A DNA stretch of 64,000 nt from Massilia putida (GTDB lineage Bacteria > Pseudomonadota > Gammaproteobacteria > Burkholderiales > Burkholderiaceae_D), in the NCBI RefSeq assembly GCF_001941825.1, contig NZ_CP019037.1, positions 1 through 64,000 on the forward strand, given 5' to 3'. The notes beneath the pieces were generated by a model. It had not been told where the DNA came from, did no database searches, and saw only the letters and a program-made list of their open reading frames with translations. Shown in pieces: positions 1 to 8,235 of the stretch. The first letter of the stretch is position 1. Each line of letters starts with the position of its first letter. Position numbers and translations under genes: made by a program.

Positions 1-825
1 ATGTTGCCTGACCGCGAAGGCGTCCACCCGGATCGGGCACGGATGCACGGCCACGTCGTGCGTCTGCGCCAGCGTCTCGCCGATGTGGCGCGGCACGGTC
101 GTGATCAGGTCGGTCGTCTGGACGATCGCGCCCAGTCCGAGGAACCCCGGCAGCTCCAGCGCCACGTGGCGCTCGACCCGTTCACGCGCCAGGGCCTGGT
201 CCAGCAACTGCGCCCCGGTGCCGGCCGCGATGGCGACGTGAGCCTCCTGGCGGTACTGCTTCGGCCCCAGGCGCGCGCGGATGCGCGGATGGCGGCGGTT
301 GGCCAGGCAGACCCAATCCTGCTCGTACAGCAGTTGCTGGTAGATGCCGCCGCTCAGCCATGGCACATAGCCGATCGCGAGGTCCGCCTCGCCCGACTCC
401 AGCGCCCGTTCCGTGTTGCCATCGATGCGCGCCGCTTCCAGCCGCACCCCGGGCGCCTGGGCGCGCACATGCGCCAGCAGGCGCGGGAGCAGCGTGATAT
501 GGCTGGCATCCGTCATGCAGATGCAGAACCGGCGGCGTGCCGTGGCGGGATCGAAGGCGATTTCCCAGGCGGCGAAGCGGCGCAGCGATTCGAGGATCTC
601 GCGGCACGGCCCGATCAGCGCATCGGCCTGCGGCGTCGGCGCCATGCCGCCGGACGTACGGATGAACAGCGGGTCATGCAGATGCTCGCGCAACTGGCCC
701 AGCCAGATGCTCACCGTCGGCTGGCTTTGTCCCAATTGCTCCGCCACGCGTGTGACGTTGCGGGTCTCGTACAGGAGGTCGAAGAGCCGCAGCAGCTTCA
801 GGTCGGGCAAGTCGTTCGTCAACAT
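1..825 (-). CDS. LysR-family transcriptional regulator (partial, C-terminus cut by window edge)
   Basis: 275 residues are visible, reading leftward from ATG at 825; the frame is still open at base 1. The N-terminus is a LysR winged helix-turn-helix (NVTRVAEQLGQSQPTVSIWL, residues about 23-42), followed by the start of a periplasmic-binding-like effector domain. It diverges from the 924 operon across a 98-bp gap that contains a perfect 8-bp inverted repeat, so it probably controls that operon and itself. The effector is unknown; a hydroaromatic or aromatic acid is inferred from the neighbours. Confidence 0.9.
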   Translation of the reverse strand, partial: MLTNDLPDLKLLRLFDLLYETRNVTRVAEQLGQSQPTVSIWLGQLREHLHDPLFIRTSGGMAPTPQADALIGPCREILESLRRFAAWEIAFDPATARRRFCICMTDASHITLLPRLLAHVRAQAPGVRLEAARIDGNTERALESGEADLAIGYVPWLSGGIYQQLLYEQDWVCLANRRHPRIRARLGPKQYRQEAHVAIAAGTGAQLLDQALARERVERHVALELPGFLGLGAIVQTTDLITTVPRHIGETLAQTHDVAVHPCPIRVDAFAVRQH

Positions 826-842
826 GGTTTTATTGTCTCACG

Positions 843-865
843 CAATGAGATCATTGGTCTCATTG
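843..865. promoter_or_regulatory. Inverted repeat, probable LysR operator
   Basis: CAATGAGA at 843-850 and TCTCATTG at 858-865 form perfect 8-bp arms around a 7-nt spacer. The left part also contains the shorter palindrome CAATGA-GA-TCATTG. It lies between the divergent LysR gene (start 825) and the reductase gene (start 924), the usual place for a LysR recognition site. Confidence 0.7.
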
Positions 866-923
866 TATTGGCAGTATAAGCGCGACAGCCTATCGTGTAC
901 GCATACGTCAACAAGGAGGAGCA

Positions 924-1874
924 ATGAAGATAGCAATTCTGGGTGCCGGCGCGCTGGGCTGCGCGATCGGCGCGGCGCTGACCGAAGGGGGGCACGAGAC
1001 CTGGCTGCTGGACCGTTCGCCGGAGCACGTCGGCACGATGCGCCGCGGCGGCCTGCGCGTCGACGACGAGCGCGGCTCGCGCCAGGTCGCCGTGCGGGCG
1101 ACGACGGAAGCGCAAGAGGCAGGCGTCGTCGACCTCGTGGTCGTGCTCGTCAAATCGTTCCACACGGAGGCCGCGATGCGCGGCGCGCGTTGTCTGCTCG
1201 GGCCGGACACGCTCGTGTTGTCGCTGCAGAACGGTCTCGGTCACGAGAACGTCCTCGCCGATGTCGTGGGCCGCGCGCGCGTCCTCGCCGGCAAGACCTA
1301 TGTCGGCGGCGTGCTGCGCGGGCCGGGCCACGTCCAGTCGGGCGTGGCCGGCAAGGCGACCTATGTCGGGGAACTCGACGGCGCGCGTACGGCGCGCGCG
1401 CTGGCCGTCGCCGCCGCGTTCGACCAGGCCGGGCTGGCCACGATCGTCAGCGACAACATCGTCGGCACCATGTGGGACAAGCTGCTGGTGAACGTGGCGA
1501 CGGGTGCGCTGACCGGCATCACGGGCCTGACCTATGGCCAGCTGTACGACGAACCGGCGCTGAAGGACGCAGCACTGTCGGCCGTCGGCGAGGCGGTCGC
1601 GGTCGCGCAGGCGGCCGGCGTCACGCTGTCGATTGCGGCGCCCGAGCAGGCCTGGCATCTGGCCGCCGAGGGCCTGTCGCCGGCCTTCAAGACTTCCATG
1701 CTGCAAAGCCTGGACAAGGGCTCGGTCACCGAGATCGATTTTATCAATGGTGCCGTCGTGCGCTGGGGCCGGCGCCATGGCGTGCCGACGCCCGTCAACG
1801 CGACGCTGGTCGCCTGCATCAAGGGCATCGAACGCGCCATGGCCGACCGCCAGCGCGGGGAGCGAGTCGCATGA
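924..1874 (+). CDS. Ketopantoate reductase family (PanE/ApbA-like) oxidoreductase
   Basis: 316 residues. The N-terminal Rossmann motif GAGALG (residues 7-12) binds NAD(P)H, and the conserved lysine of the family lies in WDKLLVNVATGALT (about residues 185-198). It starts just after a strong Shine-Dalgarno (AAGGAGGAGC). True PanE makes pantoate for coenzyme A, but this copy leads an operon of VOC, MaoC, CoA-transferase and AroE-like genes, so a catabolic role on a 2-keto or 2-hydroxy acid is likelier. It overlaps the next gene by ATGA. The family call is firm; the substrate is not known. Confidence 0.88.
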   Translation: MKIAILGAGALGCAIGAALTEGGHETWLLDRSPEHVGTMRRGGLRVDDERGSRQVAVRATTEAQEAGVVDLVVVLVKSFHTEAAMRGARCLLGPDTLVLSLQNGLGHENVLADVVGRARVLAGKTYVGGVLRGPGHVQSGVAGKATYVGELDGARTARALAVAAAFDQAGLATIVSDNIVGTMWDKLLVNVATGALTGITGLTYGQLYDEPALKDAALSAVGEAVAVAQAAGVTLSIAAPEQAWHLAAEGLSPAFKTSMLQSLDKGSVTEIDFINGAVVRWGRRHGVPTPVNATLVACIKGIERAMADRQRGERVA

Positions 1875-2263
1875 GCATACCGAAAGCCTACCTGGAACAC
1901 GTCGCGATACGGGTGCGCGACATCCACTGGCATATCCGCTTCTTCGGGGACGTCCTCGGCATGACGATGCGCGAAGTCGACGGCACGGCGGACGCGCCGC
2001 GCCAGTACTGGACGCTGGGCGGCATGCAGTTCATCCACGACCCGGGCTTCGAGGGTACGGAAGGCCGGCTGGCCCACCTGGGCGTGATGTGCGCCGACCT
2101 CGACGCCGCGCTCGCGGCGGCGCAGGGGCATGGCGTCAACACGCTGCCGCAAGGCCGCAACTGGCTGCGCCTGCCGGACGGCCTGGCGCTCGAACTCATC
2201 CAGGCGAAGCCCGCGTCCTGCGTCGCGCAGGCGCTCGCCATCGACCCCCGTGCGGAGGCATGA
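1871..2263 (+). CDS. VOC (glyoxalase/bleomycin resistance) family protein
   Basis: 130 residues with one vicinal-oxygen-chelate module: YLEHVAIRVRDIHWHIRFF at the start, with the first metal-ligand histidine in LEHVA, and a terminal beta strand LPDGLALELIQ carrying the glutamate ligand. Single modules of this kind usually dimerise to form metal sites in isomerases, epimerases or dioxygenases. The start ATG overlaps the stop of the upstream reductase, and the next gene begins one base after its stop. Its position suggests isomerisation of a pathway acid or CoA ester, but the reaction cannot be named. Confidence 0.8.
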   Translation: MSIPKAYLEHVAIRVRDIHWHIRFFGDVLGMTMREVDGTADAPRQYWTLGGMQFIHDPGFEGTEGRLAHLGVMCADLDAALAAAQGHGVNTLPQGRNWLRLPDGLALELIQAKPASCVAQALAIDPRAEA

Positions 2264-2264
2264 C

Positions 2265-2723
2265 ATGACGATCGATGAGAAATACTGGGACGACGCGCGC
2301 GAGGGCGATGCATGCACCAGCCCGGAGTACGTGGTGACGAAGGAACGCATCCTCGCGTATGCCGATCTCACGGGCGACCATACGCCGGTCCACGTGGACG
2401 AGGACTGTGCCAAGGCCAGCCACTTCGGCGGCATCGTGGCACACGGCCTGTTCGGGCTGTCGGTCGCGGACGGCCTCAAGACCCGCAGCGATTACCGCTT
2501 CGTGCCGGGCATGTCGCTGGGCTGGACCTGGGATTTCATATTGCCGATCAAGGTCGATGACGTGCTGCGCGTACGATTCCATGTGGCGTCGATGCGGCCC
2601 AGCAGGAGCCGGCCTGGCTGGGGTATCGTCGTGCTGCCGTCGCTGCTGCTCAACCAGTTGGGCGAGGTGGTGCAGCGGGGAGAACACCGCCTGATGGTGC
2701 CGCGCCGGCCGGGAGCCTTCTGA
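2265..2723 (+). CDS. MaoC-like (R)-specific enoyl-CoA hydratase
   Basis: 152 residues with a hot-dog fold. The hydratase 2 motif is clear in YADLTGDHTPVHVDEDCA, which supplies the Asp and His of the active site, followed by FGGIVAHGLFGLSVADGL. Such enzymes hydrate enoyl-CoA or related mesaconyl-type CoA esters. The gene starts one base after the VOC stop and overlaps the CoA-transferase by TGATG. A CoA-transferase plus MaoC pair suggests a CoA-activated acid is hydrated or dehydrated here. Confidence 0.85.
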   Translation: MTIDEKYWDDAREGDACTSPEYVVTKERILAYADLTGDHTPVHVDEDCAKASHFGGIVAHGLFGLSVADGLKTRSDYRFVPGMSLGWTWDFILPIKVDDVLRVRFHVASMRPSRSRPGWGIVVLPSLLLNQLGEVVQRGEHRLMVPRRPGAF

Positions 2724-3949
2724 TGCAGCCCCGTCCACTCGAAGGCATCCGTGTCATCGACTACAGCCACTTCCTGGCCGGTCCCTATGTCGGACGTTGC
2801 CTGGCGGCGCTCGGTGCCGAGGTCATCAAGGTCGAGCGGCCCGGCGACGGCGATGCCGGCCGGCGCCATGCCACCATCCTCGACGACCAGCAGAGCGGCT
2901 ACTTTTTGCAGCTGAACATGGGCAAGCGCGGCGTCAGCGTGAACCTGAAGGACGCGCGCGGCAAGGCCTTCATGCAGCGGCTGTGCGATTCGGCCGACGT
3001 GTTCATCGAAAACTACCGGCCCGGCGCGCTGGACAGGCTGGGCCTCGGTTACGCCGAGCTGGCGGCGCGCAATCCACGCCTCGTCTATTGCTCGATCTCG
3101 GCCTACGGGCACACCGGGCCCGACGCGCACCGCGCCGGCTTCGGCCTGATCGCGGAGGCGAAGAGCGGCATCATGCAGATGGTGGGCGCGCCGGGCGCCG
3201 CGCCGCCGCTGCTGCGCATCTCCCTGGGCGACATGTATACCGGCATCCACGCGGTGGCGGCCATCAATGCCGCGCTGCTCGGCCGCGTGACGAGCAGCCG
3301 CGGGCAGCACATCGACATGGCGCTGTACGACACGCTCGTGTCGATGCACGAATACGCCGTCCAGTGCTACACGCTGGACGGCGTGCTGCCCGAGCAGACC
3401 GGCCACGACATGCCGGCGTCGACCCTGTATGGCGTGTTTCGCGCGGTCGACGGCGACATGGTGATCGCGGCGCAGGTGGACGACGCGTGGCAGCGCTTCG
3501 CCGCGCTGGTCGAGGCGCACGGCGGCCCGGCCGGCTTCGGCAGCGATGCGCGCTTTCACGACAGCGCGGGACGCAATGCGCACCGCCAGGCGATCCTGGC
3601 GGTCGTGACGCCGTGGGTCGCGGCGCAGCCGGTCGCGCGCCTCCTCGACTGGCTGGACAGCGTCGACGTCCCCTGCGCAAAAGTGCAGCGCATCGACGAG
3701 GTGCTGGCCGACCCGCAGATCCGGGCGCGCGGCATGATCGTCGAACAGGACCATCCCCGCCTTGGGAAGCTGCGTCTTCCGAACCTGCCGTTCCGCTTCT
3801 CGGATTGCGACACGACGATCCGCGCCGTCGCACCCGACCTGGGCCAGCACAACGCCGAGGTGGCGCGTTCGCTCGGCTTCGACGCGGCCGAGATCGCGGC
3901 GCTGTGCGCCGACGGCGTCCTGTTTTCAAAAGGAGATCTCAATGACTGA
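2723..3949 (+). CDS. CaiB/BaiF family III CoA-transferase
   Basis: 408 residues. The N-terminus (LEGIRVIDYSHFLAGPYVGR, then LGAEVIKVERPGDGD) is diagnostic of class III CoA-transferases such as formyl-CoA and carnitine CoA-transferase. The catalytic aspartate is in LGDMYTG (about residue 171). These enzymes move CoA between organic acids. The gene is translationally coupled to the MaoC gene upstream and overlaps the AroE-like gene by eight bases. The acceptor acid is unknown; a product of quinate or aromatic breakdown is an inference from context. Confidence 0.9.
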   Translation: MQPRPLEGIRVIDYSHFLAGPYVGRCLAALGAEVIKVERPGDGDAGRRHATILDDQQSGYFLQLNMGKRGVSVNLKDARGKAFMQRLCDSADVFIENYRPGALDRLGLGYAELAARNPRLVYCSISAYGHTGPDAHRAGFGLIAEAKSGIMQMVGAPGAAPPLLRISLGDMYTGIHAVAAINAALLGRVTSSRGQHIDMALYDTLVSMHEYAVQCYTLDGVLPEQTGHDMPASTLYGVFRAVDGDMVIAAQVDDAWQRFAALVEAHGGPAGFGSDARFHDSAGRNAHRQAILAVVTPWVAAQPVARLLDWLDSVDVPCAKVQRIDEVLADPQIRARGMIVEQDHPRLGKLRLPNLPFRFSDCDTTIRAVAPDLGQHNAEVARSLGFDAAEIAALCADGVLFSKGDLND

Positions 3950-4772
3950 CCGGTACGCGGTGATCGGCAATCCGATCGCGCAGACGAAATCCCCGCTGAT
4001 CCACGGATTGTTCGCCGAGGCGGCCCGGCAGGACATGGTGTACGGCGCCATCGAGGGGGCGACGGCGCCGGGCGCGTTCGCGGACACGGTGCGCGCATTC
4101 GTCGCCGCCGGCGGCAAGGGCCTCAATGTCACGGCGCCGTTCAAGCTGGCCGCGTTCGCGCTGGCCGACGAACGCAGCGAGCGCGCCGCGCTGGCCGGCG
4201 CCGTCAACGCGCTGAAGTTCGAGGACGGGCGTATCCTCGCCGAGAATTTCGACGGCATCGGCCTGCTGCGCGACATCGAGGATAACCTGGGCGTGCCGCT
4301 GGCCGGCAGGCGTGTGCTGGTGCTCGGCGCCGGCGGCGCCGCGCGCGGCCTGTTGCTGCCGTTCCTGACCGCGCGGCCGGCCGAACTCGTGCTCGTCAAC
4401 CGCGACGCCACCAAGGCCGAGGCGCTCGTGGCCGCCGTCGGGGAGCACGGCGCGGTGCGGGCGTGCACCTGCGCCGATCTCGACGCGCTGGGACGCTTCG
4501 ACCTCGTCGTCAACGCCACGTCGGCCAGCCTCACGAGCGACCTGCCCGCGGTCCCACCGGGTGTGTTCAGCCCGGCCGGCATGGCCTATGAACTCGCCTA
4601 CGGCAAGGGCCTGACGCCCTTCCTGCGGCTGGCGCGCAATGCCGGCGTCGGGCGCGTGGTCGATGGCGTCGGCATGCTGGTGGAGCAGGCGGCAGAAGCC
4701 TTTCACTGGTGGCGCGGCGTGCGCCCCTCCACACGGGCCGTCATCGACCGCCTCACCATTCCTCTAACCTGA
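3942..4772 (+). CDS. Shikimate dehydrogenase-like protein (AroE family)
   Basis: 276 residues; ATG at 3942 follows AAAGGAGATCTCA. It has the substrate-binding GLNVTAPFK stretch with the catalytic lysine and a cofactor loop VLVLGAGGAARGLLL. Two signature positions differ from housekeeping AroE: the usual NTDG reads NFDG, and the N-terminal SxSP reads TKSP. Together with its catabolic operon, this suggests a divergent quinate/shikimate-type or other polyol acid dehydrogenase. A second AroE homologue lies at 5375. The family is certain; the exact substrate is not. Confidence 0.85.
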   Translation: MTDRYAVIGNPIAQTKSPLIHGLFAEAARQDMVYGAIEGATAPGAFADTVRAFVAAGGKGLNVTAPFKLAAFALADERSERAALAGAVNALKFEDGRILAENFDGIGLLRDIEDNLGVPLAGRRVLVLGAGGAARGLLLPFLTARPAELVLVNRDATKAEALVAAVGEHGAVRACTCADLDALGRFDLVVNATSASLTSDLPAVPPGVFSPAGMAYELAYGKGLTPFLRLARNAGVGRVVDGVGMLVEQAAEAFHWWRGVRPSTRAVIDRLTIPLT

Positions 4773-4787
4773 TCGACTGGAAATCAC

Positions 4788-5234
4788 ATGAAACGCATCC
4801 TGATGCTGCATGGCATTAACCACAACATGTTCGGCAAGCGCGACCCCGCGCAGTACGGCACCGTCACACTGGCCCAGATCGACGAGCGGCTGCAGGCGCT
4901 GGCGGCGCAACTGGGCGTCGCCGTCGAATCGTTCCAGACCAACAGCGAAGCGGCCATGTGCGAGCGCATCCACCAGGCTTTCGAGGAAGGGCAGGACGCA
5001 GTCCTGATCAACGCCGGCGCGTGGACGCACTACAGCTACGGTATCCGCGACGCGCTGGCGATCCTCACGTGTCCCTTCATCGAACTGCACATGTCGAACA
5101 TCCACGCGCGCGAACCGTTCCGCCATCACTCGGTGTTCGCGGACATCGCGCGAGGACAGATCAGCGGCTTTGGCGTCGACAGCTACCTGCTGGGGCTGCG
5201 CGCGGCGGTGGCCGCGATCGGCGCCGCCGTGTGA
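4788..5234 (+). CDS. aroQ: 3-Dehydroquinate dehydratase, type II
   Basis: 148 residues, the normal size of a type II dehydroquinase. It converts 3-dehydroquinate to 3-dehydroshikimate. Family landmarks are FGKRDPAQYG (catalytic Tyr and Arg), INAGAWTHYS, and ELHMSNIHAREPFRHHS with the catalytic His. The N-terminal motif reads GINHN where GPNLN is usual, and INAGAW replaces the common INPGAY, so the active site has minor variation. It sits 15 bp after the AroE-like gene and upstream of quinate dehydrogenase and QuiC, which fits a catabolic quinate route rather than aromatic biosynthesis. Confidence 0.9.
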   Translation: MKRILMLHGINHNMFGKRDPAQYGTVTLAQIDERLQALAAQLGVAVESFQTNSEAAMCERIHQAFEEGQDAVLINAGAWTHYSYGIRDALAILTCPFIELHMSNIHAREPFRHHSVFADIARGQISGFGVDSYLLGLRAAVAAIGAAV

Positions 5235-5238
5235 TGGC

Positions 5239-5281
5239 AACGTGCGCCCTCGGCCCGCTTTGTGGGCGCGTAGCGCACGTT
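5239..5281. repeat. Inverted repeat after aroQ, hairpin
   Basis: AACGTGCGC at 5239-5247 pairs perfectly with GCGCACGTT at 5273-5281 across 25 nt that themselves contain GCCC...GGGC. It begins five bases after the aroQ stop. It could be a terminator-like or RNA-stabilising hairpin; there is no clear T-tract immediately after it. Confidence 0.5.
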
Positions 5282-5312
5282 CTGTCGCCACGCGCCCACG
5301 TCTGCCGTTTTT

Positions 5313-5358
5313 AACGCGGTACCATGGCATCAGGAGACGCTTTGTCCGGTACCGCGTT
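5313..5358. promoter_or_regulatory. Long inverted repeat upstream of quinate/shikimate dehydrogenase
   Basis: AACGCGGTACC at 5313-5323 and GGTACCGCGTT at 5348-5358 are perfect 11-bp arms, extendable outward by several A/T bases with one mismatch, around a 24-nt spacer. It ends 16 bp before the ATG at 5375. It could be a regulator-binding site or a leader hairpin that controls the following dehydrogenase-quiC operon. Confidence 0.6.
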
Positions 5359-5374
5359 TAAAAGGAATACGATC

Positions 5375-6271
5375 ATGACAAATACCACCACCGCCCCGAC
5401 CCACGCAGAACGCAGACTGCTGGTTGGCCTGATAGGCCAGGGCATCCAGCATTCGATGACGCCGGCGATGCAGGAACGGGAAGCGGGCGCACATGGCGTG
5501 CGGCTGCATTACCAGCTGGTCGACCTGGCCGAGCCCGCTGCCGGCGATGTCGAGCTGTCCGAGGTCGTCAAGGCGATGCGCGCGATCGGCTTCGCGGGCT
5601 TCAACGTCACGTTCCCGTACAAGCAGGCGATCCTGCCGCTGCTGGACGACCTGTCCGAGGAGGCGCGCGCGATGGGTGCCGTCAACACGGTCGTCAACAC
5701 CGGCGGCAAACTCGTCGGCCACAACACGGACGGTTCCGGCTGGGCCCGGGGCTTCCGGCGCGCCCTGCCGGAAGCCGACCTGGCGCGCGTCGTGCTGCTC
5801 GGCGCCGGCGGCGCGGGATCGGCCGTGGCCGATGCCGTGCTGCGCCTGGGGGCGCCACGCCTGACCGTCGTCGACATCGACGCCGCCCGCATCGACGCGC
5901 TGGCGTTCAAGCTGAATACCCAGCACGGCGCCGGCCGGGTCGACGCGACGACCGATATCGCCGCCGCACTGGACGGCGCCACCGGCCTCATCCACGCGAC
6001 GCCGACCGGGATGCGGGCTATGCCCGGCCTGCCGCTGCCGGAACACCTGCTGCGCCCGTCGCTGTGGGTGTCGGAGATCGTCTATTTCCCGCTCGAGACC
6101 GAGCTGCTGAAGGTGGCGCGCGCACGCGGCTGTCCCACCTCGGATGGCGGCGGCATGGCGGTCGGCCAGGCGATCGGGGCCTTTCAGCTGTTTACCGGGC
6201 TGGCGCCGGACCCGGCGCGGATCGACGCGCATTTCCGCGCCATGGTGGATGCCAAGGCCGCACAGGATTAA
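5375..6271 (+). CDS. Quinate/shikimate dehydrogenase (AroE superfamily, catabolic type)
   Basis: 298 residues; the ATG at 5375 follows AAAGGAATACGATC. The substrate domain has GFNVTFPYKQ with the catalytic lysine and HNTDGSGW; the cofactor loop is LLGAGGAGSAVADAV, followed by VVDIDAARIDAL. The acidic VDID after the Rossmann strand suggests NAD rather than NADP, as in quinate catabolism. It would oxidise quinate or shikimate to 3-dehydroquinate or 3-dehydroshikimate in the cytoplasm. quiC follows after 10 bp, and the pair reads as one operon. Confidence 0.9.
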   Translation: MTNTTTAPTHAERRLLVGLIGQGIQHSMTPAMQEREAGAHGVRLHYQLVDLAEPAAGDVELSEVVKAMRAIGFAGFNVTFPYKQAILPLLDDLSEEARAMGAVNTVVNTGGKLVGHNTDGSGWARGFRRALPEADLARVVLLGAGGAGSAVADAVLRLGAPRLTVVDIDAARIDALAFKLNTQHGAGRVDATTDIAAALDGATGLIHATPTGMRAMPGLPLPEHLLRPSLWVSEIVYFPLETELLKVARARGCPTSDGGGMAVGQAIGAFQLFTGLAPDPARIDAHFRAMVDAKAAQD

Positions 6272-6281
6272 GGGGAGCGTC

Positions 6282-8204
6282 ATGCGCAAATCCATCGCCA
6301 CCGTCTCGCTGTCGGGCATGCTGCCTGAGAAACTGGAAGCCGCCGCGGCTGCCCGTTTCGACGGCGTCGAGATCTTCGAGAACGACCTGCTGCAATTCCC
6401 CGGCAAGCCGGCCGATGTGCGCCGCTTGTGCGCCGACCTTGGCCTGCGGATCGACATGTTCCAGCCGTTCCGCGATTTCGACGGCGTCGCGCCCGAGCAG
6501 TTGCAGCGTAACCTGGACCGCGCCGAACGGAAGTTCGACGTCATGGAGCAGCTGGGCACCGATCTGATCCTCGTCTGCGCCAATATCTCGGCATCGGCAT
6601 CGAGCGACCTCGACCTGCGCGCCGAGCAGATGGCGCTGCTGGCCGAACGGGCCGCGCGGCGCAAGTTCCGCATCGCATTCGAGGCGCTGGCCTGGGGCGG
6701 CGCCGTGAAATACTACCGCCAGGTGTGGGACATCGTGCAGCGCGCCAACCGGCCGAACCTCGGCGTCGCGCTCGACAGCTTTCATACGCTGGCGCTGAAG
6801 GACGACTGGCATCCGATCAAGGATATCCCGGGCCAGCGCATCTTTTACGTGCAGCTGGCGGACGCGCCCTGGGTCAACACGGACCCGCTGACGCACAGCC
6901 GCCACTACCGCTGTTTCCCGGGCCAGGGCGACATGGACGTGACGGGGTTTGTGGGCGCCATCCTCGACAGCGGCTACAACGGCCCGTTGTCGCTGGAAAT
7001 CTTCAGCGACGAATGCCGCGCCGCGCCCGCCCGCAGCACGGCGGCCGATGCGATGCGTTCCCTGTTGTGGCTGGAAGAGCAGGTCCGGCGCCTGCCGTCG
7101 CTCAAGCAACCGGCGCTCACCCACGGCCAGACGGGACGCGCCGTGCTACTCGACCCGCCGCCGGCGCCCGTGCTGCACGGCTGGGCCTTCGTGGAATTCG
7201 CCGTGGACGCGCCGACGGCCGCGCGCCTGCGCGACTTTCTCGGCACGCTGGGCTTCGGGCTGATCGGCCGCCACCGGTCCAAGCATGTCGAGTTGCTGGG
7301 GCAGGGCGACGCACGCATCGTCCTCAACTTCGAAGAAGACTCGTTTGCGCGCGGCTATTTCGACCAGCACGGCACCTCGGCCTGTGCGGTGGCGCTGGCC
7401 ACCGACGATGCGGCCGCCGCACTCGCGCGCGCCGAAGCACTCGGCGCCACGCGCGTGGAAGGGCAGGTCGGCCCGAACGAACTCACGATTCCCGCCGTGC
7501 GCGCGCCGGACGGCAGTCTCGTCTATTTCTTCGACACCCACCAGGGCGGCAGCCACGGTTTCGAGGCGGACTTCGTGCTCGAACCGGACGCCGCCCCGGC
7601 CGGGTGCCTGGGCGCGGCCGCGCGTATCGACCACATCGCGGCCGTGCTGCCGGCCGGCCAGCTCGACAGCTGGGTGCTGTTCTATCGCGCCCTGCTGGGA
7701 CTGGAGCCCACGCCGGGCACCGTGCTGCACGATCCATACGGGATCATCCGCAGCCGCGCGCTGGAAGCGCCCAACAAGATGGTGCGCTATGCGCTCAACG
7801 TGTCCGAACGTCCGGGCACGTCCGTCGGCCGCACCGTCGGCCGCTTCGGCGGCGCCGGCATCCACCACATCGCCATCGCGGTGGATGACGTCGTCGCGGC
7901 CGTGCGCAGCCTGCGCGAGCGGGGCATGCCGATGCTCGCGATTCCGGAAAATTACTATGACGACCTGGATGCCAAGTACGGCATCGATGGCGCCACGCTC
8001 GCGGCGTGGCGCGCGCTCGGCGTCATGCTGGAGCGGGACGGCGACCGGGAATTCCTGCATGCCTACAGCGTGCCGTTCGACGGCCGCTTCTTCTTCGAGA
8101 TCGTCGAACGGCGCGGCGGCTATGACGGCTACGGCGCCCTGAACGCCCCGTTCCGGCTGGCGGCGCTGACCCAATGGCAGGACGGTCATGACGACCTGGG
8201 TTAA
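6282..8204 (+). CDS. quiC: 3-Dehydroshikimate dehydratase QuiC (sugar-phosphate-isomerase domain fused to HPPD-like domain)
   Basis: 640 residues in two parts. Residues about 1-275 are an AP-endonuclease-2-like TIM barrel with metal or catalytic sites in FEALAWGG, ALDSFH, HYRCFPGQG and LSLEIFSDE. Residues about 290-630 are a 4-hydroxyphenylpyruvate-dioxygenase-like VOC domain that keeps a complete 2-His-1-Glu set: RIDHIA, GIHHIA and FFEIVERR. This architecture and length match QuiC, which dehydrates 3-dehydroshikimate to protocatechuate. It follows the dehydrogenase after 10 bp, with RBS AGGGGAGCG. Protocatechuate-cleaving genes are not in this window. Confidence 0.93.
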   Translation: MRKSIATVSLSGMLPEKLEAAAAARFDGVEIFENDLLQFPGKPADVRRLCADLGLRIDMFQPFRDFDGVAPEQLQRNLDRAERKFDVMEQLGTDLILVCANISASASSDLDLRAEQMALLAERAARRKFRIAFEALAWGGAVKYYRQVWDIVQRANRPNLGVALDSFHTLALKDDWHPIKDIPGQRIFYVQLADAPWVNTDPLTHSRHYRCFPGQGDMDVTGFVGAILDSGYNGPLSLEIFSDECRAAPARSTAADAMRSLLWLEEQVRRLPSLKQPALTHGQTGRAVLLDPPPAPVLHGWAFVEFAVDAPTAARLRDFLGTLGFGLIGRHRSKHVELLGQGDARIVLNFEEDSFARGYFDQHGTSACAVALATDDAAAALARAEALGATRVEGQVGPNELTIPAVRAPDGSLVYFFDTHQGGSHGFEADFVLEPDAAPAGCLGAAARIDHIAAVLPAGQLDSWVLFYRALLGLEPTPGTVLHDPYGIIRSRALEAPNKMVRYALNVSERPGTSVGRTVGRFGGAGIHHIAIAVDDVVAAVRSLRERGMPMLAIPENYYDDLDAKYGIDGATLAAWRALGVMLERDGDREFLHAYSVPFDGRFFFEIVERRGGYDGYGALNAPFRLAALTQWQDGHDDLG

Positions 8205-8235
8205 CATCTGACTCTGTATCACCGAAAGCCAACGC

